Below, piece by piece: positions 24,565 to 33,189 of a stretch of 64,000 nt of DNA. Each line of letters begins with the position of its first letter. Position 1 is the stretch's first letter. Origin of the DNA: Mycobacterium sp. URHD0025 (lineage in GTDB: Bacteria; Actinomycetota; Actinomycetes; Mycobacteriales; Mycobacteriaceae); NCBI RefSeq assembly GCF_000426065.1, contig NZ_KE384491.1, forward strand, positions 639,003 to 703,002. The letters run 5' to 3'. Both the position numbers and the translations under genes were made by a program. The notes beneath the pieces were generated by a model, which was not told where the DNA came from, searched no databases, and worked only from the letters and a program-made list of their open reading frames with translations.

Positions 24565-25805
24565 CACTACCTATCGACAAGACCACCAGTACCGACGATG
24601 CGGTCGCAGCTGTGCGGATGTGGGCGGAGGCCGAGGTACCCGTGCTCTGGCGTACCGCTGCAGCGCAGGGCCCCCAGGCACTGCGCGCCGTCCGCACCCC
24701 AGCCGACTATCGAGCCTGGTATCCCGCCTTCGCGGCGACCGGCCTCGTCGCGCCGACCTGGCTTCCCGAACACGGTGGTCTCGGCATCTCTACCGCGGTG
24801 GCCCGCTGTATCGAGTCTGTGCTGGCACCGCTGCGGCTGACCAGGTTGAACCCGTTGGGCCTCAACAATGCCGCGGCCGCGTTGTTCAGCCACGGCACCG
24901 AGGAACAGCGTCTGCGTTTTCTCCCGCCGATCGTGACCAACGAAGAGAAGTGGTGCCAGCTGTTCAGCGAGCCCGGCGCCGGTTCCGACCTCGCATCGCT
25001 GGCCACTCGCGCCGTCCGCGACGGTGATGATTGGGTGGTCACCGGCCAGAAGGTATGGACCACCTGGGCCGATCAGGCCGACTTCGGCATACTGTTGGCC
25101 CGCACCGACCCGGACCAGCCCAAACACCAAGGCATCACCTATTTTCTGCTCGATATGCACCAGCCCGGCGTCCAGGTGCGACCCCTGCGGCAGATCACCG
25201 GTGAGCGCGAGTTCAACGAGGTGTTCCTGGATGACGCCCGGGTGCCCGATGCGCATCGAGTCGGCGAAGTCAACGACGGCTGGCGGGTCAGCGCGTCGAC
25301 GCTGTCGAGTGAACGCCAGATGGTGTCGGGCTCAGGTTCGGGTGGTATGGGCCGCCTCGGCGGCTCCAGCGCGCAAAGGTTGATCACGCTCGCACAGGAG
25401 ACCGGCCGCTGGTCCGATCCGGTGATCCGCAACAAGGTCATGCGATTGTGGGCCCAGGAGCAGATCCGCGGCTGGACGAATGTCCGGGTCCGGGAGGCGC
25501 TCAAGGCCGGCCAGTCACCCGGAGCGGCATCCTCCATCGGCAAGGTCCATCAGGCCACCCTGAACCAGCAGATCCAGGATCTGATGGTCGACCTGGTCGG
25601 TACGGGAGCGCTGGCCTGGCCCGCCACCGAGGACGCAGACGCGTTGCCTAGGGAGGTCCACGGCTGGATGCGCAGCCTGGCCAACGGCACCGAGGGCGGC
25701 ACCACCGATATCAACAAGAACATCCTCGGCGAACGTGTGCTCGGCCTGCCCAAGGAGCCCGATCCGTGGAAGGGCAAGCCCTGGAAGGACATCCCGCGAT
25801 CGTGA
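24561..25805 (+). CDS. Acyl-CoA dehydrogenase, full-length
   Basis: 414 residues with CQLFSEPGAGSDLASLATRAV and VTGQKVWTTWA, and a C-terminal TEGGTTDINKNILGERVLGLP in which the usual YEGTSEIQR segment is changed. The C-terminal extension after this is rich in Pro, Trp and Lys (KEPDPWKGKPWKD). It desaturates an acyl-CoA, passing electrons to ETF. Both junctions overlap (ATGA before, GTGA after), so it is firmly within the 22.5-28.8 kb operon. No short partner ACAD adjoins it; the short ACAD at 36690 is also unpaired. Confidence 0.87.
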   Translation: MTLPIDKTTSTDDAVAAVRMWAEAEVPVLWRTAAAQGPQALRAVRTPADYRAWYPAFAATGLVAPTWLPEHGGLGISTAVARCIESVLAPLRLTRLNPLGLNNAAAALFSHGTEEQRLRFLPPIVTNEEKWCQLFSEPGAGSDLASLATRAVRDGDDWVVTGQKVWTTWADQADFGILLARTDPDQPKHQGITYFLLDMHQPGVQVRPLRQITGEREFNEVFLDDARVPDAHRVGEVNDGWRVSASTLSSERQMVSGSGSGGMGRLGGSSAQRLITLAQETGRWSDPVIRNKVMRLWAQEQIRGWTNVRVREALKAGQSPGAASSIGKVHQATLNQQIQDLMVDLVGTGALAWPATEDADALPREVHGWMRSLANGTEGGTTDINKNILGERVLGLPKEPDPWKGKPWKDIPRS

Positions 25806-26548
25806 CCGGCTACGAACGCATAGTGGTGGAGAAATCCGACGGGGTCGGCTGGCTCATCCTGAACCGGCCAGATGCAGGCAACGCCTTCGACGCGCTGATG
25901 CTCGACGAACTGGAGGCCGCGTGGGCCGACCTCGACGCCGACCCCGATGTGCGGGTCATCGTCAACACGGCCAACGGACGTTCGTTCTGCACCGGGATGG
26001 ACGTCGTGCAAGTCGCCTGCGACAAACAAGCGATGCGCAAGCACTCCCGGCGCACCAGGGACGCCGAGCTGAAGATCTCGTCCTGGCACTGCGATGTCTG
26101 GAAGCCGGTGATCGCGGCGGTCAACGGAGTCTGTGCTGGGGGCGGCCTGCATCTGGTCGCAGACGCCGATATCGTGATCGCGGCCGAACGCGCCTCCTTC
26201 GTCGATCCACACGTGTCAGTGGGGCAGGCCGTCGCCTACGAGGCCATCACCCTGCTACGCAAATCGCCGATGGAGGCGATCACCCGAATGACGTTGAGCG
26301 GCAAAGGTGAACGGATCTCTGCCCAGCGTGCCTATCAGCTCGGCATCGTGTCCGAAGTCGTGCCCGACGACGCATTGCGCGCGGCGGCCGGAACGCTGGC
26401 CGCCGCGATCGCGATCAACTCCCCTACCGCGATGCGGGTGACCAAAAAGGCGCTGTGGCGGTCGTTCGAGGTCGGACTGACACAAGCCCGCCAAGAGGCG
26501 GCGGAAGCGATCCGAGAGATGCACAACCAGCCCACGGAGGTGTCATGA
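25802..26548 (+). CDS. Enoyl-CoA hydratase/isomerase family protein
   Basis: 248 residues from a GTG overlapping the ACAD stop. It shows GRSFCTGMDVVQV and NGVCAGGGLHLVADADI as oxyanion-hole segments, and DPHVSVGQAVAYEAITLLR. It is a clear tandem duplicate of the following gene: both share WHCDVWKPVIAAVNG/WHCNVGKPVITAVNG, VDPHVS and the ITRMTLSGKGERISAQRAY/VLRMALVGSHERLTAQRAY stretches. The pair could form a hetero-oligomer or act on successive intermediates. Confidence 0.86.
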   Translation: MTGYERIVVEKSDGVGWLILNRPDAGNAFDALMLDELEAAWADLDADPDVRVIVNTANGRSFCTGMDVVQVACDKQAMRKHSRRTRDAELKISSWHCDVWKPVIAAVNGVCAGGGLHLVADADIVIAAERASFVDPHVSVGQAVAYEAITLLRKSPMEAITRMTLSGKGERISAQRAYQLGIVSEVVPDDALRAAAGTLAAAIAINSPTAMRVTKKALWRSFEVGLTQARQEAAEAIREMHNQPTEVS

Positions 26549-27345
26549 CCTACCAGCGACTGATCGTCGAGCGGCGCGGTCCCGTCGGATGGATCATCAA
26601 CAACCGCCCCGACCGGCTCAACGCTTACGACGTCGTCATGCGCGACGAGTTCCGCAGGGCGTGGGCCGAGTTGGATGCCGACGCCGACGTCCGAGTCATC
26701 GTGCACACCGGCAACGGACGCGCTTTCCAGGTGGGCGCCGATGTCGACGAACTCGATGGCGAAGCGGTGCAGCAGTTCCAGGAGACCATGGCCTCCCTCG
26801 ACCTCGGCCTGACCGGTTGGCACTGCAATGTCGGTAAACCCGTCATTACCGCGGTCAACGGTGTGTGCGCCGGCGGCGGCCTGCACTGGGTGGCCGACGC
26901 CGATATCGTCATCGCCTCCTCGAACGCCACGTTCGTCGACCCGCATGTGTCGATCGGTCAGGTCAGCGCTCTGGAGACGATCGCCCTGATGCGCAAGATG
27001 CCCGCTGAGGCTGTGCTGCGGATGGCGTTGGTCGGCAGCCATGAGCGGCTCACAGCGCAACGCGCGTACGAACTCGGCATGGTCAGCCAGGTGGTGGATC
27101 CGCCGGAGAACCTACGCGATGTCGCGCAGGAACTCGCGGAGAAGATCGCCAGGAACTCACCCGCGGCGATGCGGGCCACCAAACGGGCACTGTGGGGCGC
27201 CTTGGAATGCGGGCTGACCGACGCGTGCCACGTCGGTGCGAAACATCTGACTTCGATGTGGGGTCACCCCGACCAGGACGAGGGCCCGAAAGCCTTTGCC
27301 GAAAAACGCAGTCCCAGCTGGCTGCCCCTGGAGGCGCAGTCATGA
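26545..27345 (+). CDS. Enoyl-CoA hydratase/isomerase family protein, tandem paralogue
   Basis: 266 residues with GRAFQVGADVDEL and NGVCAGGGLHWVADADI. It differs from its upstream twin by a longer C-terminus ending FAEKRSPSWLP. The first oxyanion segment has Gln in place of the common Cys/Ser (AFQVG), as also occurs in some ring-hydrolysing crotonases. ATG overlaps the previous stop and the gene's TGA overlaps the ligase ATG. A GGAGG sits four bases upstream of the start. Confidence 0.86.
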   Translation: MTYQRLIVERRGPVGWIINNRPDRLNAYDVVMRDEFRRAWAELDADADVRVIVHTGNGRAFQVGADVDELDGEAVQQFQETMASLDLGLTGWHCNVGKPVITAVNGVCAGGGLHWVADADIVIASSNATFVDPHVSIGQVSALETIALMRKMPAEAVLRMALVGSHERLTAQRAYELGMVSQVVDPPENLRDVAQELAEKIARNSPAAMRATKRALWGALECGLTDACHVGAKHLTSMWGHPDQDEGPKAFAEKRSPSWLPLEAQS

Positions 27346-28799
27346 GCCTGACCGAACTGCTGGACGACCTGCCCGCCGTCGCCGTATACACGGTCGACCT
27401 CGAGGTGCTGCGCGAGGATCTGATGACCTCAGCCCTCCGGCTCGGCGAGCTGCTGACCGAGGCCGGAGTTGAGACCGGCCAGGTGGTTGCGGCGATGCTA
27501 CCCAACGAAGCAACCACCATCGCCGGACTTTTCGGCACCTGGTGCGCCGGAGCCGTCTACACCCCGCTCAATCCGCGGGCTGCCGACGCCGAGGTGATAT
27601 CCCAGCTGGCCACTCTTCGACCGGTGGCCGTCATCACGACACCCGAGCTGGCACATCGCTTCTCGTCGTCGGCACTACCGGTCATCGTGGGCTCAGGGCT
27701 GTCCTGGCAACTCGCTGCAACTGGTGGGGCGCAGGAGAATCCGCGGCAATACGGCGCCGACGTGGCACTGCTGCAGTTCACCTCGGGCACGACAGGGCAA
27801 CCCAAACCGGTGCCGCTACGCCACGCCACAGTGCTCGATCTCATCGACCGGCTGTTGACCAAACTGCGCGGCAAACCGGACCCCGACAAACCCAAACGTG
27901 CGCCCATGCCCAATCTGGTCCCGCTGTCGCTGTCCCTGTGGGCCGGTATCTATCAGGTACTGTTCGCGTTCCGGGCCGGATCCGGAGTCGTACTGATGAA
28001 CCACTTCGCCCCGGAGGATTTCGCGGCGCTGGTTCGACGACATCAGTTGCGTTCCACCGTGTTGCCGCCGGCCGCGCTGACCATGGTGCTGCACGACGAG
28101 ACCGTGACCGACCTGTCACCGCTGAAGATCGTGCGGTCCATCACCGCGCCGCTCTCGCCCGTTCAGGCCGCGCGGTTCCGTGAGAGATTCGGTGTGCTGG
28201 TGCTGAATTCGTACGGACAGACTGAGCTCGGCGGCGAGGTGGTGGGCTGGTCGGCCGCCGACGCCCGCGAATGGGGTGAGACCAAACTCGGTTCGGTCGG
28301 TCGCCCTTTGCCTGGTATCGACGTCACCATCACCGAGGACGAGGTGATGGTGCGCACCCCGACAACGGCCGCCCGCAAGATCGACCCGGCCTTCCTGGAT
28401 CGGCTTACCGATGACGGCTGGTTCCACACGGGCGATCTGGGCTGGTTCGACGACGACGGTTTCCTGTGGCTCGACGGCCGAGTGTCGGACATGATCAACC
28501 GCGGTGGGCTGAAAGTGTTCCCCGGCACCGTGGAGGATGTCCTGCTGGCTGCCGCCGGGGTGCGCGAAGCCGCAGTGGTCGGGGTCCCCGACGAACGCCT
28601 CGGCGAGGTGCCCTGGGCCTTCGTGGCCCGCCTGGACGACACGGTCACCGAGCAGACGCTGGAGGCGTGGTGCCGGGAGCGACTGACGCCCTATCGGGTA
28701 CCCGCCCGTATCGTGTTCGTGGAGCGGTTACCGCGCAATGATGTCGGCAAGGTGGTCAAGCGTAATCTGATTGATGGCCGGCACGGGATTGTCGTGTGA
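27342..28799 (+). CDS. Acyl-CoA synthetase (AMP-forming ligase)
   Basis: 485 residues, short for the family because the N-terminal region is trimmed: the protein begins MSLTELLDDLPAVAVYT. Motifs are LLQFTSGTTGQPKPVPLRH (A3), LNSYGQTELGG (A5), GWFHTGDLGWFDDDGFLWLDGRVSDMINRGG (A7-A8) and PRNDVGKVVKRNL with the catalytic Lys (A10). It activates a carboxylic acid to acyl-CoA. It is the last gene of the 22.5-28.8 kb operon, and its 3' end overlaps the convergent DapB-like gene by 44 bp. Confidence 0.86.
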   Translation: MSLTELLDDLPAVAVYTVDLEVLREDLMTSALRLGELLTEAGVETGQVVAAMLPNEATTIAGLFGTWCAGAVYTPLNPRAADAEVISQLATLRPVAVITTPELAHRFSSSALPVIVGSGLSWQLAATGGAQENPRQYGADVALLQFTSGTTGQPKPVPLRHATVLDLIDRLLTKLRGKPDPDKPKRAPMPNLVPLSLSLWAGIYQVLFAFRAGSGVVLMNHFAPEDFAALVRRHQLRSTVLPPAALTMVLHDETVTDLSPLKIVRSITAPLSPVQAARFRERFGVLVLNSYGQTELGGEVVGWSAADAREWGETKLGSVGRPLPGIDVTITEDEVMVRTPTTAARKIDPAFLDRLTDDGWFHTGDLGWFDDDGFLWLDGRVSDMINRGGLKVFPGTVEDVLLAAAGVREAAVVGVPDERLGEVPWAFVARLDDTVTEQTLEAWCRERLTPYRVPARIVFVERLPRNDVGKVVKRNLIDGRHGIVV

Positions 28800-29847
28800 C
28801 GACGGATCGTCCCAGGACGGGTTTGAGCAGTCCGGGTGCGTTCGCGACGACATGTGGAATCGCGTTGACGATGGCTTGCCCGGTGAACGCCAGCGATGGG
28901 TTCGCGCGTTCGCCTGGCCCGTCGTCGAAGCACACTTGCATCCTCAGACTGGGGCGCCCGACGATCCGGTGAACCATCCCTGCGCCGCCTTCGGGCTTCG
29001 GCCACGAGCCCGGCCACGGTGTGGACGACACCGTGGCGAAGTACTGCACGGCCACGACCGGTTGTCCGTCGACAATGCCGGCCAATTGCCACCGGTGACC
29101 AGAAATGGTTCCTTGGGCTATCACTCCCAAAGCTGTCTCCAGGTCCTTGGGAGCGAGCAGCGTCTCCCAGTCGAGGTCCACCGAATCCAGCTGCAGCCGT
29201 AGCACGTCGGCGATATAGCGCACTACCGATTCCCAATCATGGCGAACCTTGCCCGACGCGATACGTGCCGGCACGTGTCCATCCGGCTTCCCGAAACCCA
29301 TCGACTCGTGCAGCACATCCCAAATCGGGTACACCAGGTCCATGTTCACGGCGTACTCGTCCATTCGGTAGCTGTCGACCCGGCCGGCACCGGCTAATAG
29401 CGCGACCGGTAGATTCATGCTGACGATCCCCGGCTCACACCCCGAGGCGTAGAATGTCGAATCTCCTGCCAGACAAGCAGTTTCGAGCAGATCACGCCAA
29501 GATTCCGGCGCCGCGGCCGGGTAGACCATCGGAATCGTCGAGATCGTTACGACGTTGATTCCCGACCGCAGGATCTGTGCGATCTGTTGGTACGCCGCTT
29601 CTTCACGGCCGACAGCCGTCGAGCAGTACGAAACGCAGTCCGGCTTCTGCCGCAGCACGGCATCGAGATCAGCATGGGCCAGCACACCGGTGTCGCCACG
29701 TCCGCAGAAGGTACCCGCGTCTCTGCCGATCTTGTCCTGGCTCGACACGAGCAATCCGACGAGTTCCAGATCCGGGTCATCGATCAGCCCGCGAAGCGCT
29801 TCGCGTCCGGTCAAACCTGTTCCGGCATGGACGACGGTGATTGCCAT
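28756..29847 (-). CDS. DapB-like NAD(P)-dependent oxidoreductase, second copy
   Basis: 363 residues, paralogue of the protein at 3620-4720. Shared features are the N-terminal nucleotide-binding segment (VHAGTGLTGREALRGLID), IGRDAGTFCGRGDTGV, YASGCEPGIVSMNLP and a C-terminal IVNAIPHVVANAPGLLKP matching ELNAIPAVIKAEPGLLS. The glycine motif is weaker than in the other copy (GTGLTG). It is the last gene of the long minus operon that starts with an amidohydrolase at 36586. Chemistry is unassigned; reduction or oxidation of a carbonyl or imine with NAD(P)H is the family expectation. Confidence 0.8.
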   Translation of the reverse strand: MAITVVHAGTGLTGREALRGLIDDPDLELVGLLVSSQDKIGRDAGTFCGRGDTGVLAHADLDAVLRQKPDCVSYCSTAVGREEAAYQQIAQILRSGINVVTISTIPMVYPAAAPESWRDLLETACLAGDSTFYASGCEPGIVSMNLPVALLAGAGRVDSYRMDEYAVNMDLVYPIWDVLHESMGFGKPDGHVPARIASGKVRHDWESVVRYIADVLRLQLDSVDLDWETLLAPKDLETALGVIAQGTISGHRWQLAGIVDGQPVVAVQYFATVSSTPWPGSWPKPEGGAGMVHRIVGRPSLRMQVCFDDGPGERANPSLAFTGQAIVNAIPHVVANAPGLLKPVLGRSVVTRQSRAGHQSDYA

Positions 29848-29874
29848 AGAACCCCTCCTCGATGACGCACTGGG

Positions 29875-30738
29875 TTACAGCTGAATGCGCTTGTGCAAGG
29901 GCCGAAACACGTGTGTCGACACGGTGACCAACTTCCCACCAGCGCCATCGTCGTAGACCTGCGTGCGTGCCGCCACGGTGCCATCGGCCCCCGCCAGGGG
30001 TTCGGCCACGAAACGGAACGGACCCGCCTTGGCCCTGGCCAGGAACATGGTGTGCGACGAGACCCCGGTGAGCGTGTCCGCCTGTGCCAGTTCGGCGGCA
30101 CTGCTGCGGGCCGCTGTCTCGGTCATCACGAACTGCGGGCCCACATGCAGCGCCGCATCCGGCGAGGCCACCTCGGCCGACAGTTCGGGCAGCAGCCAGG
30201 TGCCGGCATCTACCCGGCGGCCACCGAACACCTGCCACAACGGCGGCAGATCCGGCGAGTCGACCACCTCGATCGGTTCCACGGTCATCTTCTGCAGACC
30301 GCCCGGGGGAATGCCGATCGTCACGCCCTGGCCTTCGGTGACCGCCAGCACGCGGGCCGGTTCGTCGGCGTCCACGATCAGAGACCGGCTGTAGGCCATG
30401 CTGCGGCCTCGTTTCAAGTCCTCGGTGCGCACCTCGAAACGGGTCACTTCCGCACCGGTGTCCAGTACCTGACACGAGTGCACCACCGGATTCGGGACCG
30501 CCTCCAAATCTGACACCAGGCCGCCCTCCGGCGAGGCGATACCGAAGACGCACAGCAGAATTGCGCCTGCGTCGTCGCGCATGTCGGAGCGTACAGCGAC
30601 GGTGTCGTCGGCGGGCCCGACGTTCATCGACCCGTGGTTCCGGCCGATGTAGCGGTAGCTGAGCAGCCCACCCCAGCGGCGCTGTAGTTCGGCGGCGTAG
30701 GCAACCGGGTCGTCGGTGAGTTCCCTGATATCGCGAAT
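29875..30738 (-). CDS. Double-hotdog thioesterase-like protein, apparent ATT (or ATC) start
   Basis: About 287 residues with two hotdog-like halves: GNHGSMNVGPADD to SLIVDAD, and ALHVGPQFVMTETAARSS to STHVFRPLHK. The first standard start codon in this frame is ATG 30627, but 37 more in-frame codons upstream encode plausible protein (IRDIRELTDDPVAYAAELQR, then RWGGLLSYRYIGRN) up to a strong GGAGG at 30746-30750. No ATG, GTG or TTG occurs in that stretch; ATC 30741 and ATT 30738 lie 4 and 7 bases behind GGAGG. ATT is a known rare start (as in infC). The SDR stop lies just upstream, so the gene is inside the operon. Starting at 30627 would leave 129 bp non-coding and no ribosome site. Confidence 0.62.
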   Translation of the reverse strand: MRDIRELTDDPVAYAAELQRRWGGLLSYRYIGRNHGSMNVGPADDTVAVRSDMRDDAGAILLCVFGIASPEGGLVSDLEAVPNPVVHSCQVLDTGAEVTRFEVRTEDLKRGRSMAYSRSLIVDADEPARVLAVTEGQGVTIGIPPGGLQKMTVEPIEVVDSPDLPPLWQVFGGRRVDAGTWLLPELSAEVASPDAALHVGPQFVMTETAARSSAAELAQADTLTGVSSHTMFLARAKAGPFRFVAEPLAGADGTVAARTQVYDDGAGGKLVTVSTHVFRPLHKRIQL

Positions 30739-30755
30739 GATGCTGCCTCCGTGTG

Positions 30756-31634
30756 CTAACGGCCTGGGCCGTTAGGGAACTTGAGGAATGACCCGGCGTC
30801 CACCCGGATCTGCTGGCCGGTGAGGTAGCGGCTTTCGTCACTGGCCAGGAATACCGCCAGGTTGGCGATATCCTCCGGCTCGACATACGGAATGGGCATC
30901 GCCTGGAAGTAGGTGAATGCCAGGTCTGCGTCCTCGCGGGTCGGTTTCTTCCCCTCCGCGACCAGGTCCGGCCGGAAGACGCCGTAGATACCGTCGTTGT
31001 GCAGCAGGTCGGTGTTGACGTTGGTCGGATGCATCACGTTCACCCGAATGAGTCTGGGCGCCAGGTGGATCGCCATCTGCTCGGCGTACTCGATCAGGGT
31101 CCGCTTGCTCCACGCATAGCCGGCGCCGCCCGGGCCCATCTCGGGACTGTCGGCGTTGCCGGGCATCATACCGGCCGTCGATCCCGTGATGATGACCGAG
31201 GAACCGTCGGACAGGTGCGGCAGCGATACGGCGACGGTGTTCAGCACGCCCACCAGGTCCACGTCGGTCGCATCGACGAAGTGCATCGGATCCGGTGCCC
31301 CCATCGCCATCGGCAGGATGCCGGCGTTGGCGACGACGATGTCGAGCCTGCCGAAGTCGGCCAATGCCGAATCGAGGACCTCACGCATGCCCTGCCGCTC
31401 CCGGACGTCGGCGACTCTGGCGTAAACGCGCTGCCCGATCTCCTTTACGGCACGTTCGGTCTCGGCCAAGTCATCGGGCGTCGCCAGCGGGTATGGGTTC
31501 GAAGCGATATCGGCGCAGATGTCGACCGCGACGATATCGGCACCCGCGCGCGCCATGGCCAGTGCATGTGCCCGGCCTTGGCCGCGCGCGGCTCCGGTGA
31601 TGAATGCGACTTTGCCCGCCAGACGTCCGCCCAT
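30756..31634 (-). CDS. Mycofactocin-type short-chain dehydrogenase
   Basis: 292 residues. The start GRLAGKVAFITGAARGQGRAHALAMARAGADIVAVDIC, given here in parts, and the long insertion after it (ADIASNPYPLATPDDLAET) are typical of SDRs whose NAD is held tightly and re-oxidised by mycofactocin. Catalytic residues are S152, Y173 and K177 (GSTAGMM ... GYAWSKRTL). It would oxidise a secondary alcohol on a CoA ester or ring. ATG 31634 has AGGAG upstream; the stop lies just before the GGAGG of the thioesterase-like gene. Confidence 0.86.
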   Translation of the reverse strand: MGGRLAGKVAFITGAARGQGRAHALAMARAGADIVAVDICADIASNPYPLATPDDLAETERAVKEIGQRVYARVADVRERQGMREVLDSALADFGRLDIVVANAGILPMAMGAPDPMHFVDATDVDLVGVLNTVAVSLPHLSDGSSVIITGSTAGMMPGNADSPEMGPGGAGYAWSKRTLIEYAEQMAIHLAPRLIRVNVMHPTNVNTDLLHNDGIYGVFRPDLVAEGKKPTREDADLAFTYFQAMPIPYVEPEDIANLAVFLASDESRYLTGQQIRVDAGSFLKFPNGPGR

Positions 31635-31647
31635 GACTTCTCCTGTC

Positions 31648-33189
31648 TCATCGAGATGCGAACCGCGCACGCAGTTCGCTCTTGAGCACCTTGCCGGTGA
31701 GGTTGCGCGGCAGCGCCTCCATCAACTCCAGGCGCTCGGGTGCCTTGTGTTTGCTCAGTCCGCTGCTCTGGCAGTGCGCGAACAACGAGTCGAGGGTGAC
31801 CGGGGCCCCGGGGCGGGCGACGACGACGGCGCACACCCGCTCTCCGGTGCGCTCATCGGGTACCCCGATGACGGCGACATCTGCCACCGCGGGGTGGGTT
31901 GCCAGTACGTCCTCGATCTCCAGTGCGGAGATGTTCTCGGCGTTGCGGATGATCGCGTCCTTGATCCGGCCGGTGACGACGACGTTCCCACGCGCATCGA
32001 TCCGCCCCCGATCACCGCTGCGGAACCAGCCGTCGGCGTCGAACGCATCGGCATCCAATGTGGCGTCGACGTAACCCTGGAAACGCTGCGGCCCTTTGAG
32101 TCGCAGCTCGCCCTCACCGCCTCTTTCCACTTCGTGCCCGGACTCGTCGACCACCCGCACCGATACCCCGGGCACCGGACTGCCTACTGTGTGGTCGAGC
32201 ACCTCCGGGTCGGCGTCCGGTCGCGGTGAGGTCGCGACCGGGAACTCGGTCAGTCCCCAGGCGTTCGCCACGCCGGGCACCGAGAGACTCTCGCGCACTT
32301 GGTGGCCGAGCTCGGCGGCGATCGGCGCTCCGCCGCCGACACAACCGCGCAGACGATCGAACAGCGGCTCGGTGCCATGCCGCCTCTGCGCGGCCATGAA
32401 AGCGACGAAAAACGGTGTGGCCGAACCCAGAATGGTGGCACCGTGAGCCGCCATGGCCTTCGGTGTTTCGATCGGGTCGAACGTATCGAACAGCACCAGC
32501 TGCATCCCGGTCAGCAGCGAGGCGGCCAGCATGGTGGCTCCCCCGATGTGCGATACCGGGAACGCGATCGGGTTGACATCGTTGCTGGAGGCACCGACCA
32601 TTCCCACTACCCCGGCGGACCCCGCGATGACCGACCGGTCACAGTGCCGGACGCCCTTGGGTGCCGCAGTGGTCCCCGACGAGTAGTACACCCAGCGGGC
32701 CTGCTCCGCCGACGCGGGCGGGGGTCCGAGGCTGGTCGGATCAGCGGTGGGTAATCGCAGGCCGTCCGTGATGGGTGTGTCGTGGTTGACGATCACGATC
32801 GACATCTCGCGTTCGGCGGCGAGTTCGGCGGCCAGCGCCACATGGTCGAAACCCCGCCACTGCCCCGGGACTATCAGCACCTCGGCGTCGAGTTGCGTTG
32901 TCGCGAACCGCACTTCGGCTGACCGCCAGATGGGCAGCATGGGATTCTGCACCGCGCCCAACCGGGCCAGTGCCACCATCACGACCATCGTCTCGATCGT
33001 CGTGGGTAGCTGCCAGGACACCACGGTGCCCGCCGAAACCCCGCGCAGCGCCAACGCCGCCGCGGTGTCCAGCGCGGCATCGCGCAACTGCGCGCTGGTC
33101 AGGTTGCGACCGAAATCGTCGATCAGGACCAGCCGGTCGGGATGGTGCCGGGCCGCGGTTTCGACCAGGTCCCAATACGTTTGCGACAT
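31648..33189 (-). CDS. Acyl-CoA synthetase (AMP-forming ligase)
   Basis: 513 residues. Motifs: WVYYSSGTTAAPKGVRHCD (A3), ANAWGLTEFPVAT (A5), GWFRSGDRGRIDARGNVVVTGRIKDAIIRNAENIS (A7-A8) and PRNLTGKVLKSEL with its lysine (A10). RNAENISALEIE resembles FadD3/FadD17/FadD19-type actinobacterial ligases acting on steroid-derived acids. Its ATG shares one base with the TAA of the ACAD upstream (TAATG). It lies in the 28.8-36.6 kb minus operon, between the ACAD pair and the SDR. Confidence 0.87.
   Translation of the reverse strand: MSQTYWDLVETAARHHPDRLVLIDDFGRNLTSAQLRDAALDTAAALALRGVSAGTVVSWQLPTTIETMVVMVALARLGAVQNPMLPIWRSAEVRFATTQLDAEVLIVPGQWRGFDHVALAAELAAEREMSIVIVNHDTPITDGLRLPTADPTSLGPPPASAEQARWVYYSSGTTAAPKGVRHCDRSVIAGSAGVVGMVGASSNDVNPIAFPVSHIGGATMLAASLLTGMQLVLFDTFDPIETPKAMAAHGATILGSATPFFVAFMAAQRRHGTEPLFDRLRGCVGGGAPIAAELGHQVRESLSVPGVANAWGLTEFPVATSPRPDADPEVLDHTVGSPVPGVSVRVVDESGHEVERGGEGELRLKGPQRFQGYVDATLDADAFDADGWFRSGDRGRIDARGNVVVTGRIKDAIIRNAENISALEIEDVLATHPAVADVAVIGVPDERTGERVCAVVVARPGAPVTLDSLFAHCQSSGLSKHKAPERLELMEALPRNLTGKVLKSELRARFASR

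Noticed and set aside
30600..30750. Frameshift or pseudogene at the start of the thioesterase-like gene.
   Set aside because: The upstream codons are in the same frame with a good ribosome site; only a standard start codon is missing, so a rare start explains the region better than a frameshift.
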